A DNA stretch of 41,147 nucleotides from a virus, in IMG/VR virus record IMGVR_UViG_3300047408_000169, positions 1 through 41,147 of that record; one strand, written 5' to 3'. Positions within the stretch are counted from its first letter, which is position 1. Each line of letters begins with the position of its first letter. The position numbers and the translations under genes were made by a program. Positions 1 to 7,270 of the stretch are shown here, in pieces. The notes below the pieces were generated by a model. That model searched no databases. It saw nothing but the letters and a program-made list of their open reading frames with translations, and was not told where the DNA came from.

Positions 1-127
1 ATGGACAGCGCGATGCAGCAGTGCTGGCAGGCCGGCGGCAAGCCGAGCCTCGGCATCATGAGCGGCAACGTGAAGGCGTATTTCGCCACCTTGAGCCAGG
101 GCGGCACGGGTAACGCGGTCGTGGCCC
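1..127. repeat. Left copy of the 127-base end repeat (circular contig overlap)
   Basis: Bases 1-127 are identical to 41021-41147 and lie inside the major capsid gene. A 127-base exact overlap equals a common maximal assembler k-mer, so this is best read as the closure of a circular assembly, not a biological terminal repeat. A circular assembly fits a circularly permuted, headful-packaged genome or a circular replicating form. Confidence 0.93.
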
Positions 128-420
128 AGAACATCCAGAATGTTACATCTCGCGAAGAGGTAACGATCATGGGCGCGGTCGATGTCTACCGCACCAACTT
201 CGGGACGATCCAACTGGCGCCCGACCGTTTCTGCCCGGCGCATCAGATCCTGCTGGTGTCGACCGACTATTGCGAGCTGGCGCCATTACCCGGGCGCGAC
301 ATGATCGAGCTGGAGTTCGCCAAGACCGGCGACAACTCACAAGGCGCTGTGCTTTTCGAGGGTTGCATCCGGCCGACCGCGCCGAAAGCGCACGCCTGGA
401 TAGCCGATTTGAACCAGTGA
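1..420 (+). CDS. Major capsid protein, C-terminal part (SU10/DUF5309-like)
   Basis: This is the last 139 residues of the major capsid protein, whose first 188 residues lie at 40457-41020. The apparent ATG at base 1 is an internal Met, because the same bases recur in frame at 41021. Joined, the protein is 327 residues, the usual size for the DUF5309 (SU10-type) HK97-fold capsid family. The C-terminal part contains alternating beta-type segments and a stretch about phenylalanine and proline (APDRFCPAHQ) that fits the capsid core. It is followed after 15 bases by another head-region gene and preceded on the circle by the scaffold gene. The family call is from pattern recognition and gene order, not from a search. 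Confidence 0.85.
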   Translation: MDSAMQQCWQAGGKPSLGIMSGNVKAYFATLSQGGTGNAVVAQNIQNVTSREEVTIMGAVDVYRTNFGTIQLAPDRFCPAHQILLVSTDYCELAPLPGRDMIELEFAKTGDNSQGAVLFEGCIRPTAPKAHAWIADLNQ

Positions 421-435
421 TGATGCCGTAATGAC

Positions 436-747
436 ATGGGAACCCTGATCTACGAGAGCTACAACCCGGTCACGCGGCGCGGCACCGAGGTCGAAACCGA
501 CGGCGATCATGGGCTGTTGCTGACGCACACCCAGGACACCAAACCGATCACCGAAAGCGCCAAGCGGATCGCGTCGGATTTCGATCCGCTGGTGCGACGA
601 GATACCGTCCACGTCGCACGCATTCCGTTGGTGATCTGGCGCCGGCTGCAGCGGCTTGGGGTCACCGATGACGAAAACGCCCTCAACGCGTGGCTGAACG
701 ATCCCGACAACGCGGTCTTCAGGACCGACAACCGGAGCACCCTTTAA
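436..747 (+). CDS. Conserved head-region protein of unknown function
   Basis: This encodes 103 residues starting at ATG 436, 15 bases after the capsid stop. The sequence opens with an ESYNPVTRRG segment and contains DTVHVARIPLVIWRRLQRLG, then LNDPDNAVFRT. Similar small proteins with a 'HVARIPLVV...' core followed by a short 'LNDPxxxxxRT' tail are, as I recall, common immediately downstream of capsid genes in phages. No catalytic motif, signal peptide or membrane segment is visible. Position suggests a virion or assembly role, which is inference. The ATG at 431 is out of frame. Confidence 0.75.
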   Translation: MGTLIYESYNPVTRRGTEVETDGDHGLLLTHTQDTKPITESAKRIASDFDPLVRRDTVHVARIPLVIWRRLQRLGVTDDENALNAWLNDPDNAVFRTDNRSTL

Positions 748-748
748 G

Positions 749-1282
749 ATGGCCTCTCCAACCAATCACCAGACTGAGATGCCACGGCGCCAGCCACCGA
801 CCCCCGGCGTCATGCGAACCGGCGTCGGCGTGCCGATGCCGCCCGGCAGCACCGCCGGCGTTGGTACGGTGCCGCTGGCCGGCATCGGGATGCTGCCCGG
901 CACCGAGGGCGGCATGACGGCGATCACGCCGCTGGGGCCGCTCGAGCCGGTGTTGATCGATGACATGGACCCGATCCTGCTGGCGCGGCTGTATCCCGAG
1001 GCGCACCCCGGCGAGGGCGCGCGCGCAGCCGCCATCGCCGCCGGCGAGGAGCGCGCGGCCGCCAGCGAGACGATGGTCGCCTCGCAGAACGAGCCGGTGG
1101 TCTTCGAGGGCGAGGGCGTGACCTATGATCAGGAGGCCCGGGGCCGGGGCGCCCATCCTGGCCGCCCGGGCCGCAATGAGCCGCCCGTGGTGGGCGCGTC
1201 GCCCGGGGTTCATCCGCCACCGCAGCAGCCGACGTCTCCCACGCGGCAGCCTGACGACGACAAGAAGCATGACAAGAAGTGA
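749..1282 (+). CDS. Pro/Gly/Ala-rich hypothetical protein
   Basis: This encodes 177 residues beginning one base after the previous stop, with GGAG at 734-737. The N-terminal half is rich in Pro, Gly and Met (PGVMRTGVGVPMPPGS and similar), the middle has an acidic and alanine-rich helix (about residues 78-105), and the C-terminus is a disordered tail ending in Asp-Lys-Lys repeats. I do not recognise a family. The composition suggests a largely disordered protein, possibly a minor head or connector component given its place between capsid and adaptor genes. A long antisense frame over it is a high-GC shadow. Confidence 0.65.
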   Translation: MASPTNHQTEMPRRQPPTPGVMRTGVGVPMPPGSTAGVGTVPLAGIGMLPGTEGGMTAITPLGPLEPVLIDDMDPILLARLYPEAHPGEGARAAAIAAGEERAAASETMVASQNEPVVFEGEGVTYDQEARGRGAHPGRPGRNEPPVVGASPGVHPPPQQPTSPTRQPDDDKKHDKK

Positions 1283-1285
1283 GCC

Positions 1286-1957
1286 GTGGCGACCTATCAG
1301 CAGCTCACCGACGATGTGGCGGGATGGTTGAACCGGCGTGATGTCATCCCGCGCATCCCCGCGTTCGTCTTGATGGTCGAGACGGAGATCAAGCAGACGC
1401 TCCGCGCGCGCGAGATCGTCACATCGGGCGTGCAGGCAATCGACAGTGCCTACATCACGCTACCGGCCGATTTCGCCCAGATGGAAAGCATCCGCGACGC
1501 CACGACCGGTGAGCTGCTGGATCTGCGCGACGAATGGACCGGGCACTGGACGAACCCGCAGACCAGCGGCTGGCACGATGGTGCGATCGTGAACGCCTCG
1601 CCGCTGGCGACGGCATACAGATTGGTACACGATTGCATCGAGTTCCTGCCGCACCCGGTGCTACCCGACCCGCCAGACCCCAACTGGCGGCCGCAACAGG
1701 TGCTGATGGGCTGGTATGCCGCGCCGAGGCCGCTGTTGCTGCCGTCCGACACCAACCCTGTGCTGGAGAAGCTCTACGGGATATACCTGTTCGGTACTTG
1801 CAAATATGCCGCGATGTGGGCGCTTGACGACGCCCGCGCGGCGCAGATGGATGCCGCGTTCACCCAGGCGGTGACCAGGGCGGATTTGCATAAGCAGCAA
1901 TCAGACTACGGCGGCGCGCCGCTGCGGACTGATTACGCGGCGGTGACGTTCGGATGA
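1286..1957 (+). CDS. Head-tail adaptor protein
   Basis: This encodes 223 residues from a GTG start at 1286. The N-terminus has the layout typical of podoviral adaptors: a short helix with 'LTDDVAGWLNR', then 'RIPAFVLMVETEIKQTLRARE', where an all-helical connector domain begins, followed by beta segments ('YITLPADFAQMESI') and a C-terminal helical part (about 165-205). Such proteins form the ring between portal and tail (P22 gp4-like in role). It lies after the capsid gene and directly before the tail block, overlapping the next gene by four bases (ATGA), as expected for a connector. Family assignment is by pattern only. Confidence 0.72.
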   Translation: MATYQQLTDDVAGWLNRRDVIPRIPAFVLMVETEIKQTLRAREIVTSGVQAIDSAYITLPADFAQMESIRDATTGELLDLRDEWTGHWTNPQTSGWHDGAIVNASPLATAYRLVHDCIEFLPHPVLPDPPDPNWRPQQVLMGWYAAPRPLLLPSDTNPVLEKLYGIYLFGTCKYAAMWALDDARAAQMDAAFTQAVTRADLHKQQSDYGGAPLRTDYAAVTFG

Positions 1958-3102
1958 GCATCATCGTGCATCGCGTCTCACCTCAGGCGGCGCGCTACAC
2001 GCCGGCCGGTGGCCGTGAGCGGTGTGGCGCGTGCCGGTTCTACGTCTCGCCGCGTTTCTGCGGCAAGGTGATTGGCCCGGTGTCGCCGATGGGTTGGTGT
2101 AAGTATTTCAGCCAGCAGATGGTCGGTCAGTTTGGCGGCGGTCAGGTCGTCAGCGCCGGCGGCCCGTCGTTGGATCTCAGTTTCATGGGCGCGCCGCTCG
2201 ACCCGCGCATCACGTTCACGCGCGCCTCGACCGCGACATACACCGATGCGAGCGGTGTGACCCAAACAGCGGCGATCAATCAACCGCGCTGGGATTACGA
2301 CCCGGTCACGCATGCGATGCGCGGGCTGCTGATCGAGGAAGCGCGAACGAACCTGCTGTTGAACAGCGCGACGCTCGGCACGCAGGGCGTCGTCGTCACG
2401 GCGCAGGCCTATACGCTGTCGTTCTACGGCACGGGGACCATGACAAAGAGCGGCGCCGCTACCGGCGCGCTGGTCGGGACGGGTGCCACGCAACGCGTGT
2501 CGCAGACATTCACGCCGACCGCCGGGACGGTGACCTGCACGGTGACGGGATCGGTGACGAACGCTCAGATCGAAGCTGGCGCGTTCCCGACGAGCTACAT
2601 CCCAACGACATCGGCGGCGGTGTTGCGTGCCCAGGATAATTGCGCGATATCGTCGGCTAACATGGCGCCATGGTACGCGTCTCCCGGCGGTAGTTGGTTC
2701 GCCGAGTTCATTGATCTTCTTCCCTCCCCGATGGGTACGAACCCGCGTATTCTCGCCCAATACGCGGCGGGCGGTGTGACGCCGTTATGGGAAACGTCTG
2801 GAGGGCGTTCATTGGCGACATACGATGGCGTCGTATCAGCCACTGCGAACGGGATCGCCCAAAATGTAGTATCCAGGGCGGCATCGAATTGGACGTCGGG
2901 AACAGGCAAGGTATGCCTTAACGGTGCGACTATCGGCAGTGGAACCATGAACACTGGCTTCGCGGCCCTGGCTATTTCAGGCGTGGGAATTTTACAAGGA
3001 AGCCCAGGCGTGTCGGCTGAAATAATGACCGGCTACATCCGCCGCGTTCAATACTGGCCACGCGTCTTGTCCGACGCCGAAATGCAGGCGGTGACGACAT
3101 GA
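1954..3102 (+). CDS. Tail protein with N-terminal HiPIP-like Cys motif and LamG-like C-terminal region
   Basis: This encodes 382 residues overlapping the adaptor gene by four bases. Residues 1-52 carry four cysteines at 24, 27, 36 and 49 (C-x2-C-x8-C-x12-C) ending in a 'GWCKYF' segment, the pattern of high-potential iron-sulfur protein-like mini-proteins that phages often encode as separate genes. From about residue 68 the protein changes to Thr/Ser/Gly-rich beta sequence, with 'ITFTRASTATYTDASG' and 'GLLIEEARTNLLLNS', motifs seen in phage tail and fibre proteins with concanavalin/LamG-like domains. The C-terminal 'GYIRRVQYWPRVLSDAEMQ' also matches the end of such domains. Metal binding is inferred from spacing. 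Confidence 0.7.
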   Translation: MSIIVHRVSPQAARYTPAGGRERCGACRFYVSPRFCGKVIGPVSPMGWCKYFSQQMVGQFGGGQVVSAGGPSLDLSFMGAPLDPRITFTRASTATYTDASGVTQTAAINQPRWDYDPVTHAMRGLLIEEARTNLLLNSATLGTQGVVVTAQAYTLSFYGTGTMTKSGAATGALVGTGATQRVSQTFTPTAGTVTCTVTGSVTNAQIEAGAFPTSYIPTTSAAVLRAQDNCAISSANMAPWYASPGGSWFAEFIDLLPSPMGTNPRILAQYAAGGVTPLWETSGGRSLATYDGVVSATANGIAQNVVSRAASNWTSGTGKVCLNGATIGSGTMNTGFAALAISGVGILQGSPGVSAEIMTGYIRRVQYWPRVLSDAEMQAVTT

Positions 3103-4925
3103 GCGGACATCCACATTATCCGTGGAGCGAAGGCGACGCGCTCTTCGCGGACGAACTGAACGCGGCTATCGCCAATGCTGGCGGGGGAGGCGGGCCGTTT
3201 CTGCCGCTCACGGGCGGGACCGTTGGTCCGTTAACGGTCCAGAACAGTTTGAGCGTTGGTGGTTCCGCGGCGCCGTATGCGTCTTTGCTCATGCAATCCA
3301 CGCCGGGGACAGACCGCGTGACGAGTTACTACAGCGGCGGCGGTATAAGATGGCAAGTTGGTGCGCGCGGTGAAGCTGAGACCGGATCAAACCTTGGTTC
3401 GCCTTATCAACTCGGGGCGTTTTCCGACAGCGGCGCTTTCAAGGGTTTCCTGTTGCTTGGGCAGCGCGGCAGCGGCCCAACTGGTGAGGGGAACCCTTAC
3501 TTCAGCTATATGTCGGCGTTTCAGATGAGCGCACCAAAGGCTCCGGGTCCGGGTGGCACCTCTTTTATTGATATCGACGGCACGCAGGCTGATGTCCAAC
3601 CGACAACGACGCTGGGGAACAATCCGATCTCCGTTGTATCGGGATCGCCGGTCGTTACTGTTACGTGGCCGGGATCGGGAGCGTCTGGCGGCGCGATCTT
3701 CGGGGGGTTCCAGGTTTGGGTTTTGCTCGCCGGGGCCACCGCTGTCGGTGGCATAACACTCACAGGCTGGTTTAAGGCGACATGCATCGACAACGATCAC
3801 TTCACGGTGACGTGGACCGCCAACGCCACGAGCACGGCTGTTGGCGGCGGCGCGGGTGTGACCGTCCGGCCGTCATTCGCGACATCGGGAAGCAAGTATT
3901 TACACATAGCCAGATCGGGAGCCGGAGACTTTCCGGTGCAATACAATCGCCTGTATGTGGCGGTACCTGAGTTCCTTAGATCGCCCGCGCAAGGTTTCGG
4001 CCCACAGTTTCAGCAAGAATGGCGGATGGCCTTCGGACCAAAAGACGCCGCGCCAGCCGGGACGCACGGCTGGGGGATGACGGGAACGGAACTGGATCTG
4101 GTCAACCGTGGTACTGATCCCGGCTACTCGCCAAATCTGTTTGGGGCGCCAAACCCGACGATTGGTTTCTGGGTCGGTGCGTATAACGATGTTCCTTCTT
4201 TTGTTCCCGATGGCGGCGTGGCGACCAACTGGAACACGATCTTCGCGGTGTTCAGCCAAGGTGGCGCGGTTGGAAACTATGTCAGTTTCTCATCGCAACA
4301 GAACGCCTTGGTGGGAGCGGCGCGCGACCCCACGGGGCACGGTGGTGTCGGCGTTGTGCTGTATGGCGCTTATAGCGGCTACCCCGCCAACGGGGTGGCG
4401 ACCGTGAGCGGTAGTAGTGTGGTTACCGTGGCGCCTTATCAGACAACGGCGCAGGTAAATGGCAATCCAGTATACTTTCCCCAGGTTGTTACCGTTAACG
4501 GTGTAACTTTCGGTGGTGCCGCGTATGTCATGTCCAATGTTACCGCGACCACGTTTCAGATAACCGGAACGGGTAGCGCATCGGCGACCGGAGCGGGAGG
4601 CGCGGCACAGGTTTTTTACTATCAGAACCTCGTGCCTTACGCGCCGATGGAGTTTCGCGGCTCGTTCAAGCACGGGATATCCACGACGGAGTTCCGCTCC
4701 GAGGACGGTTCGATCATCCGCACTCAGCCGGGCAACGGCATCGCCTGGGACGATGGCACGGCGGCGGCGTCGATCACGGGGACTGAGATCAGTGCCGGGA
4801 ATGTCTCCATCGTGCTGACCAGGGCGGGCACCGGTACGGTCCGGTTGGTTGGTTTGCCGACGAGCGCGGCCGGGCTGACCACGGGCGATGTGTGGCGTAA
4901 CGGCGCCGTGTTGAACATCGTATGA
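3099..4925 (+). CDS. Tail fibre/spike protein A
   Basis: This encodes 608 residues, starting in an ATGA overlap with the preceding gene. The N-terminus has a short anchor ('YPWSEGDALFADELNAAI'), a Gly linker and the 'FLPLTGGTVGPLTV' repeat start common in fibres. The long centre is Gly/Thr/Ser/Val-rich with beta-structure periodicity and no catalytic motif I can name. The last 25 residues (GLPTS, then GLTTGDVWRNG, then VLNIV) are almost the same as the C-terminus of the fibre at 5893-6894. It is expected to be a trimeric receptor-binding fibre. Enzymatic depolymerase activity cannot be excluded. Confidence 0.75.
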   Translation: MSGHPHYPWSEGDALFADELNAAIANAGGGGGPFLPLTGGTVGPLTVQNSLSVGGSAAPYASLLMQSTPGTDRVTSYYSGGGIRWQVGARGEAETGSNLGSPYQLGAFSDSGAFKGFLLLGQRGSGPTGEGNPYFSYMSAFQMSAPKAPGPGGTSFIDIDGTQADVQPTTTLGNNPISVVSGSPVVTVTWPGSGASGGAIFGGFQVWVLLAGATAVGGITLTGWFKATCIDNDHFTVTWTANATSTAVGGGAGVTVRPSFATSGSKYLHIARSGAGDFPVQYNRLYVAVPEFLRSPAQGFGPQFQQEWRMAFGPKDAAPAGTHGWGMTGTELDLVNRGTDPGYSPNLFGAPNPTIGFWVGAYNDVPSFVPDGGVATNWNTIFAVFSQGGAVGNYVSFSSQQNALVGAARDPTGHGGVGVVLYGAYSGYPANGVATVSGSSVVTVAPYQTTAQVNGNPVYFPQVVTVNGVTFGGAAYVMSNVTATTFQITGTGSASATGAGGAAQVFYYQNLVPYAPMEFRGSFKHGISTTEFRSEDGSIIRTQPGNGIAWDDGTAAASITGTEISAGNVSIVLTRAGTGTVRLVGLPTSAAGLTTGDVWRNGAVLNIV

Positions 4926-4926
4926 G
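4855..4926 (+). repeat. 3'-end repeat of fibre genes, copy 1
   Basis: About 72 bases at the 3' end of fibre A are closely similar to 6824-6895 at the 3' end of fibre B. They encode the shared C-terminal tag (GLTTGDVWRNG and VLNIV). The two copies flank the 4922-5900 module and could serve as sites for fibre exchange by homologous recombination. Confidence 0.75.
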
Positions 4927-5134
4927 CCCGACCGACAAGTTCCCGGTGACGTTGGAGGCGCAGGGCTGGGAGGCCGTGATGCGGGTGCTAAGCGAGGCGC
5001 CCTATCGCATCGCGGCGCCGCTGATCGCCGAGATCCAGAGCCAGTGCATGCGCCAGCAGGCCGAGGTCAAACGGTCAACTTCGCCCGCGCCGTTTGACCG
5101 TGCCGCCTGGGCCGGCGCCGAGGTGGAGGAATGA
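4922..5134 (+). CDS. Small helical tail-region protein, paralogue 1
   Basis: This encodes 70 residues with a start overlapping the fibre stop (ATGA). The core 'VTLEAQGWEAVMRVLSEAPYRIAAPLI' is a helical pattern (hydrophobic every 3-4 residues, 'APYR..APLI..IQ') that I recognise from many short phage proteins encoded next to tail fibres, with no assigned function. A second copy lies at 5730-5900. The C-terminal 20 residues differ and are probably disordered. The position directly after a fibre suggests a fibre chaperone or accessory role, which is inference only. Confidence 0.75.
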   Translation: MSPTDKFPVTLEAQGWEAVMRVLSEAPYRIAAPLIAEIQSQCMRQQAEVKRSTSPAPFDRAAWAGAEVEE

Positions 5135-5733
5135 GCGGCCTCGCATTCCCGCTGCTCTGCTTCACAGGCCTCGCCATCGGCGGCGTCGAGGTCACCATCG
5201 CCGGTTACGCGAGGCGGCCGACGACGCTTGCTTACACCGTCGATGGTGTCACCGTCGCCAACACGGCAAGCCTGCAATGGCCCTACGCGACCGCGTCGTG
5301 GGGCACGCTCGACACGGTGGCGCTGTATGACGCGGCGACGGGCGGCAAGCGGCTCGCGGTCCTGGCGACGATCACGCCGATCGAGATCCGCCAGTATGAC
5401 GCGGCGCGCATCCCGGCGGCGGGCATCGTGCTGAGCTATCTCGCCGCCGCCCGGCCTTATGGCGCCGCGAAATACGGCCGGGACGCGTTCGGCTTTTCGC
5501 GGCAACTCTGGCCGGCGACGGCGGCGGTGTTCGGCGCGAATGGCCTGGGTGGCGGCGCGTTCAGCGTCCGTGGCTACGACATACCGACGGCGGCCGGAAC
5601 GCCGCTGCCGGGGAGTTTCGGCCCTTTGGGCTACGGCAACGCCGGCGCCGTGCCGCTCGAGCGGGTGTTTGATCAGATCCACGTCTGCGCGCCCGGCACC
5701 TGGGCGCCCGGGCCTTGCGCGATGGCGGCATGA
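5131..5733 (+). CDS. Phage tail protein (beta-rich), unknown role
   Basis: This encodes 200 residues with an ATGA-type overlap at both ends. The sequence 'GYARRPTTLAYTVDGVTVANTASLQWPYATASWGTLDTVALYDAATGG' followed by 'IRQYDAARIPAAGIVL' is a pattern I associate with phage tail-fibre-region proteins that form a small beta domain. The C-terminal 80 residues are Gly/Ala/Pro-rich ('GYDIPTAAGTPLPGSFGP') without recognised motifs. It sits between the two copies of the small helical gene, so it belongs to the duplicated receptor-binding module. A first-20-residue hydrophobic stretch is present but does not look like a canonical signal peptide. Confidence 0.68.
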   Translation: MSGLAFPLLCFTGLAIGGVEVTIAGYARRPTTLAYTVDGVTVANTASLQWPYATASWGTLDTVALYDAATGGKRLAVLATITPIEIRQYDAARIPAAGIVLSYLAAARPYGAAKYGRDAFGFSRQLWPATAAVFGANGLGGGAFSVRGYDIPTAAGTPLPGSFGPLGYGNAGAVPLERVFDQIHVCAPGTWAPGPCAMAA

Positions 5734-5900
5734 TGCAACCGACCGACAAACTTCCCGTGACGCTCGAGGCGCAGGCCTGGGAGACGGTGATGCGGGTTCT
5801 GAGCGAGGCACCCTACCGGGTCGTGGCGCCGCTTATACAGGACATTCAACGTCAGTGTCTGCATGCCCCGACAGCGGCGGTGGAGGTCGAGCATGAGTGA
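5730..5900 (+). CDS. Small helical tail-region protein, paralogue 2
   Basis: This encodes 56 residues starting at ATG 5730 (ATGA overlap with the previous stop); ATG 5733 is equally possible and aligns better with paralogue 1. From 'PTDKLPVTLEAQAWETVMRV' on, it matches the 4922-5134 product at most positions through 'APLI..IQ..C', including many silent nucleotide differences, so the duplication is not recent. Its end overlaps the next gene by eight bases. The function is unknown. The pairing of each copy with a fibre gene suggests both are fibre-associated. Confidence 0.72.
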   Translation: MMQPTDKLPVTLEAQAWETVMRVLSEAPYRVVAPLIQDIQRQCLHAPTAAVEVEHE

Positions 5901-6894
5901 ATACACGCGCACCCCGAATCTCGGCCTCTATAAACCGCTCGAGGGCGGCGACATCGATTTGTGGGGCGGCCACCTGAACGCTTCTTTCGACATCATCGAC
6001 GCGACCGTGGGAGGGACTTTTCTGCCACTCTCGGGTGGCGTGATAACGCCGGGACCGCTGGCGGTGCATGGTAAACTACTGGTTGGCGCCACCGGCTGGC
6101 TTGAAGCCATCATTGGCGCCACCGAGATCATCGGCCAGACCGTTTCGCTCTCTCAAATAGCTGGTTCGGGCGGCGTGTTCGGCACCCGTACCAGCGATGG
6201 CGGGGCGCCCGGAAGCTCGGGGGCATTCGCGGTCGGTGCTTTCGCGATCAATGACAATACAACAGCCGTTCAGACCGCATACGGCCATTACACAGAAGCC
6301 AGACGCTACGCGGGCGCGGGTACGACGCAGGGCATGGAAATATGCCCGGTTAACCAGGGCGACCTGAAGCAGAACCAGCCCTACTACATGGGGCAGACCG
6401 GCTCGACGTTGGGTTTGTGGCTCAATTCAGGACGGGATGACGCGACCACGAACAATGATAACTCGTTGGCCCTCGGTATCATCGCCGGAAACGCGTTGTG
6501 GGATCGTGGGATCATGTTCGGCCACGACTCCGTGCGCTCCGGGGTCGCGATCGGGATGCCGCCGCAATACCAGTTCGTCTGGTATCTCAACGATGCCGGT
6601 GCCAGCCATGGCGTTGGTGTGCCAGGGGCGGTGATCAGCGCGAACGTAAGCAGCGTTGCCGGTCTGGCGCACCCGCCGACGTTGTTCTTTGGTAATGGGG
6701 AGTTGCTGTTTGATCCTGGCAATAACGTCATCGCGGCGCAGTTCGCTGTCGGATTGAATACTTTTCAGGCAACACAAATAAATGGCGCGCTGACGGCAAC
6801 CGGACGGCTCAACGTAGCTGGCCTTCCGACGAGTCCCTCGGGTCTGACGACGGGCGACGTGTGGCGCAACGGCACTGTGTTGAACATCGTATGA
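5893..6894 (+). CDS. Tail fibre protein B
   Basis: This encodes 333 residues. ATG 5893 is chosen because GGAGG lies just upstream and because 'YTRTPNLGLYKPLEGGD' is the usual N-terminus of fibre anchor modules. Residues about 6-41 form an anchor ('LGLYKPLEGGDIDLWGGHLN') shared with the collar protein at 7267. Then comes 'FLPLSGGVITPGPLAV' as in fibre A, a Gly-rich beta region, and the shared C-terminal tag ending in VLNIV. It is expected to be a receptor-binding fibre. The protein is about half the length of fibre A. Confidence 0.75.
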   Translation: MSEYTRTPNLGLYKPLEGGDIDLWGGHLNASFDIIDATVGGTFLPLSGGVITPGPLAVHGKLLVGATGWLEAIIGATEIIGQTVSLSQIAGSGGVFGTRTSDGGAPGSSGAFAVGAFAINDNTTAVQTAYGHYTEARRYAGAGTTQGMEICPVNQGDLKQNQPYYMGQTGSTLGLWLNSGRDDATTNNDNSLALGIIAGNALWDRGIMFGHDSVRSGVAIGMPPQYQFVWYLNDAGASHGVGVPGAVISANVSSVAGLAHPPTLFFGNGELLFDPGNNVIAAQFAVGLNTFQATQINGALTATGRLNVAGLPTSPSGLTTGDVWRNGTVLNIV

Positions 6895-6895
6895 C
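6824..6895 (+). repeat. 3'-end repeat of fibre genes, copy 2
   Basis: This is the counterpart of 4855-4926, coding for the same C-terminal tag with mostly silent differences. The sequence similarity stops at the stop codon: copy 1 runs into the small helical gene, while this copy runs into a short non-coding gap (6895-6946). Confidence 0.75.
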
Positions 6896-6946
6896 GAAAC
6901 CACAACCTGGAGCGGTGCCATGATCCGCGTGGCATAGGAGGAAACG

Positions 6947-7270
6947 ATGCCGACCCTTGCTGGCCAAATGAGCCAAACCCCACCCGGCGACCCGCAATGG
7001 CGGGCCTGCAACGGCGCTTACATCTACGGCTACGCCACGATCAGGGCGCCGTTCACCGCGCGGCCACACACAGGCGTGTCCACCGGTACGTATGCTGATT
7101 ATGAGCGCAACAATGGCGGTTGGGGCGGCACCCGGGGGATCGGTGGCTGGATGAGCCGCCTGCCCTATGACCCGTCCGCCACATGGTTCATTTCGACCGC
7201 CGACGACAGTTCGGAAACCACGATCCCCGCCGCGCCGACGCCGATGAAACCGCCCGCCGGAGTGAAATGA
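6947..7270 (+). CDS. Hypothetical tail-region protein
   Basis: This encodes 107 residues with a strong Shine-Dalgarno sequence AGGAGG at 6936-6941, five bases before the ATG. The sequence is rich in Gly, Thr, Tyr and Trp ('YATIRAPFTARPHTGVSTGTYADYERNNGG') and ends with a Pro-rich tail. I do not recognise a family. It is one of the few tail-block genes with its own clear ribosome site and a 52-base gap in front, so it may be translated at a different level from the fibres. It overlaps the collar gene by four bases. Confidence 0.65.
   Translation: MPTLAGQMSQTPPGDPQWRACNGAYIYGYATIRAPFTARPHTGVSTGTYADYERNNGGWGGTRGIGGWMSRLPYDPSATWFISTADDSSETTIPAAPTPMKPPAGVK

Noticed and set aside
1-127. Direct terminal repeats of a T7-like genome
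   Set aside because: 127 bases equals a standard assembly k-mer size and the repeat lies inside the capsid coding frame, so assembly circularity is more likely. Only read data could show true terminal repeats.
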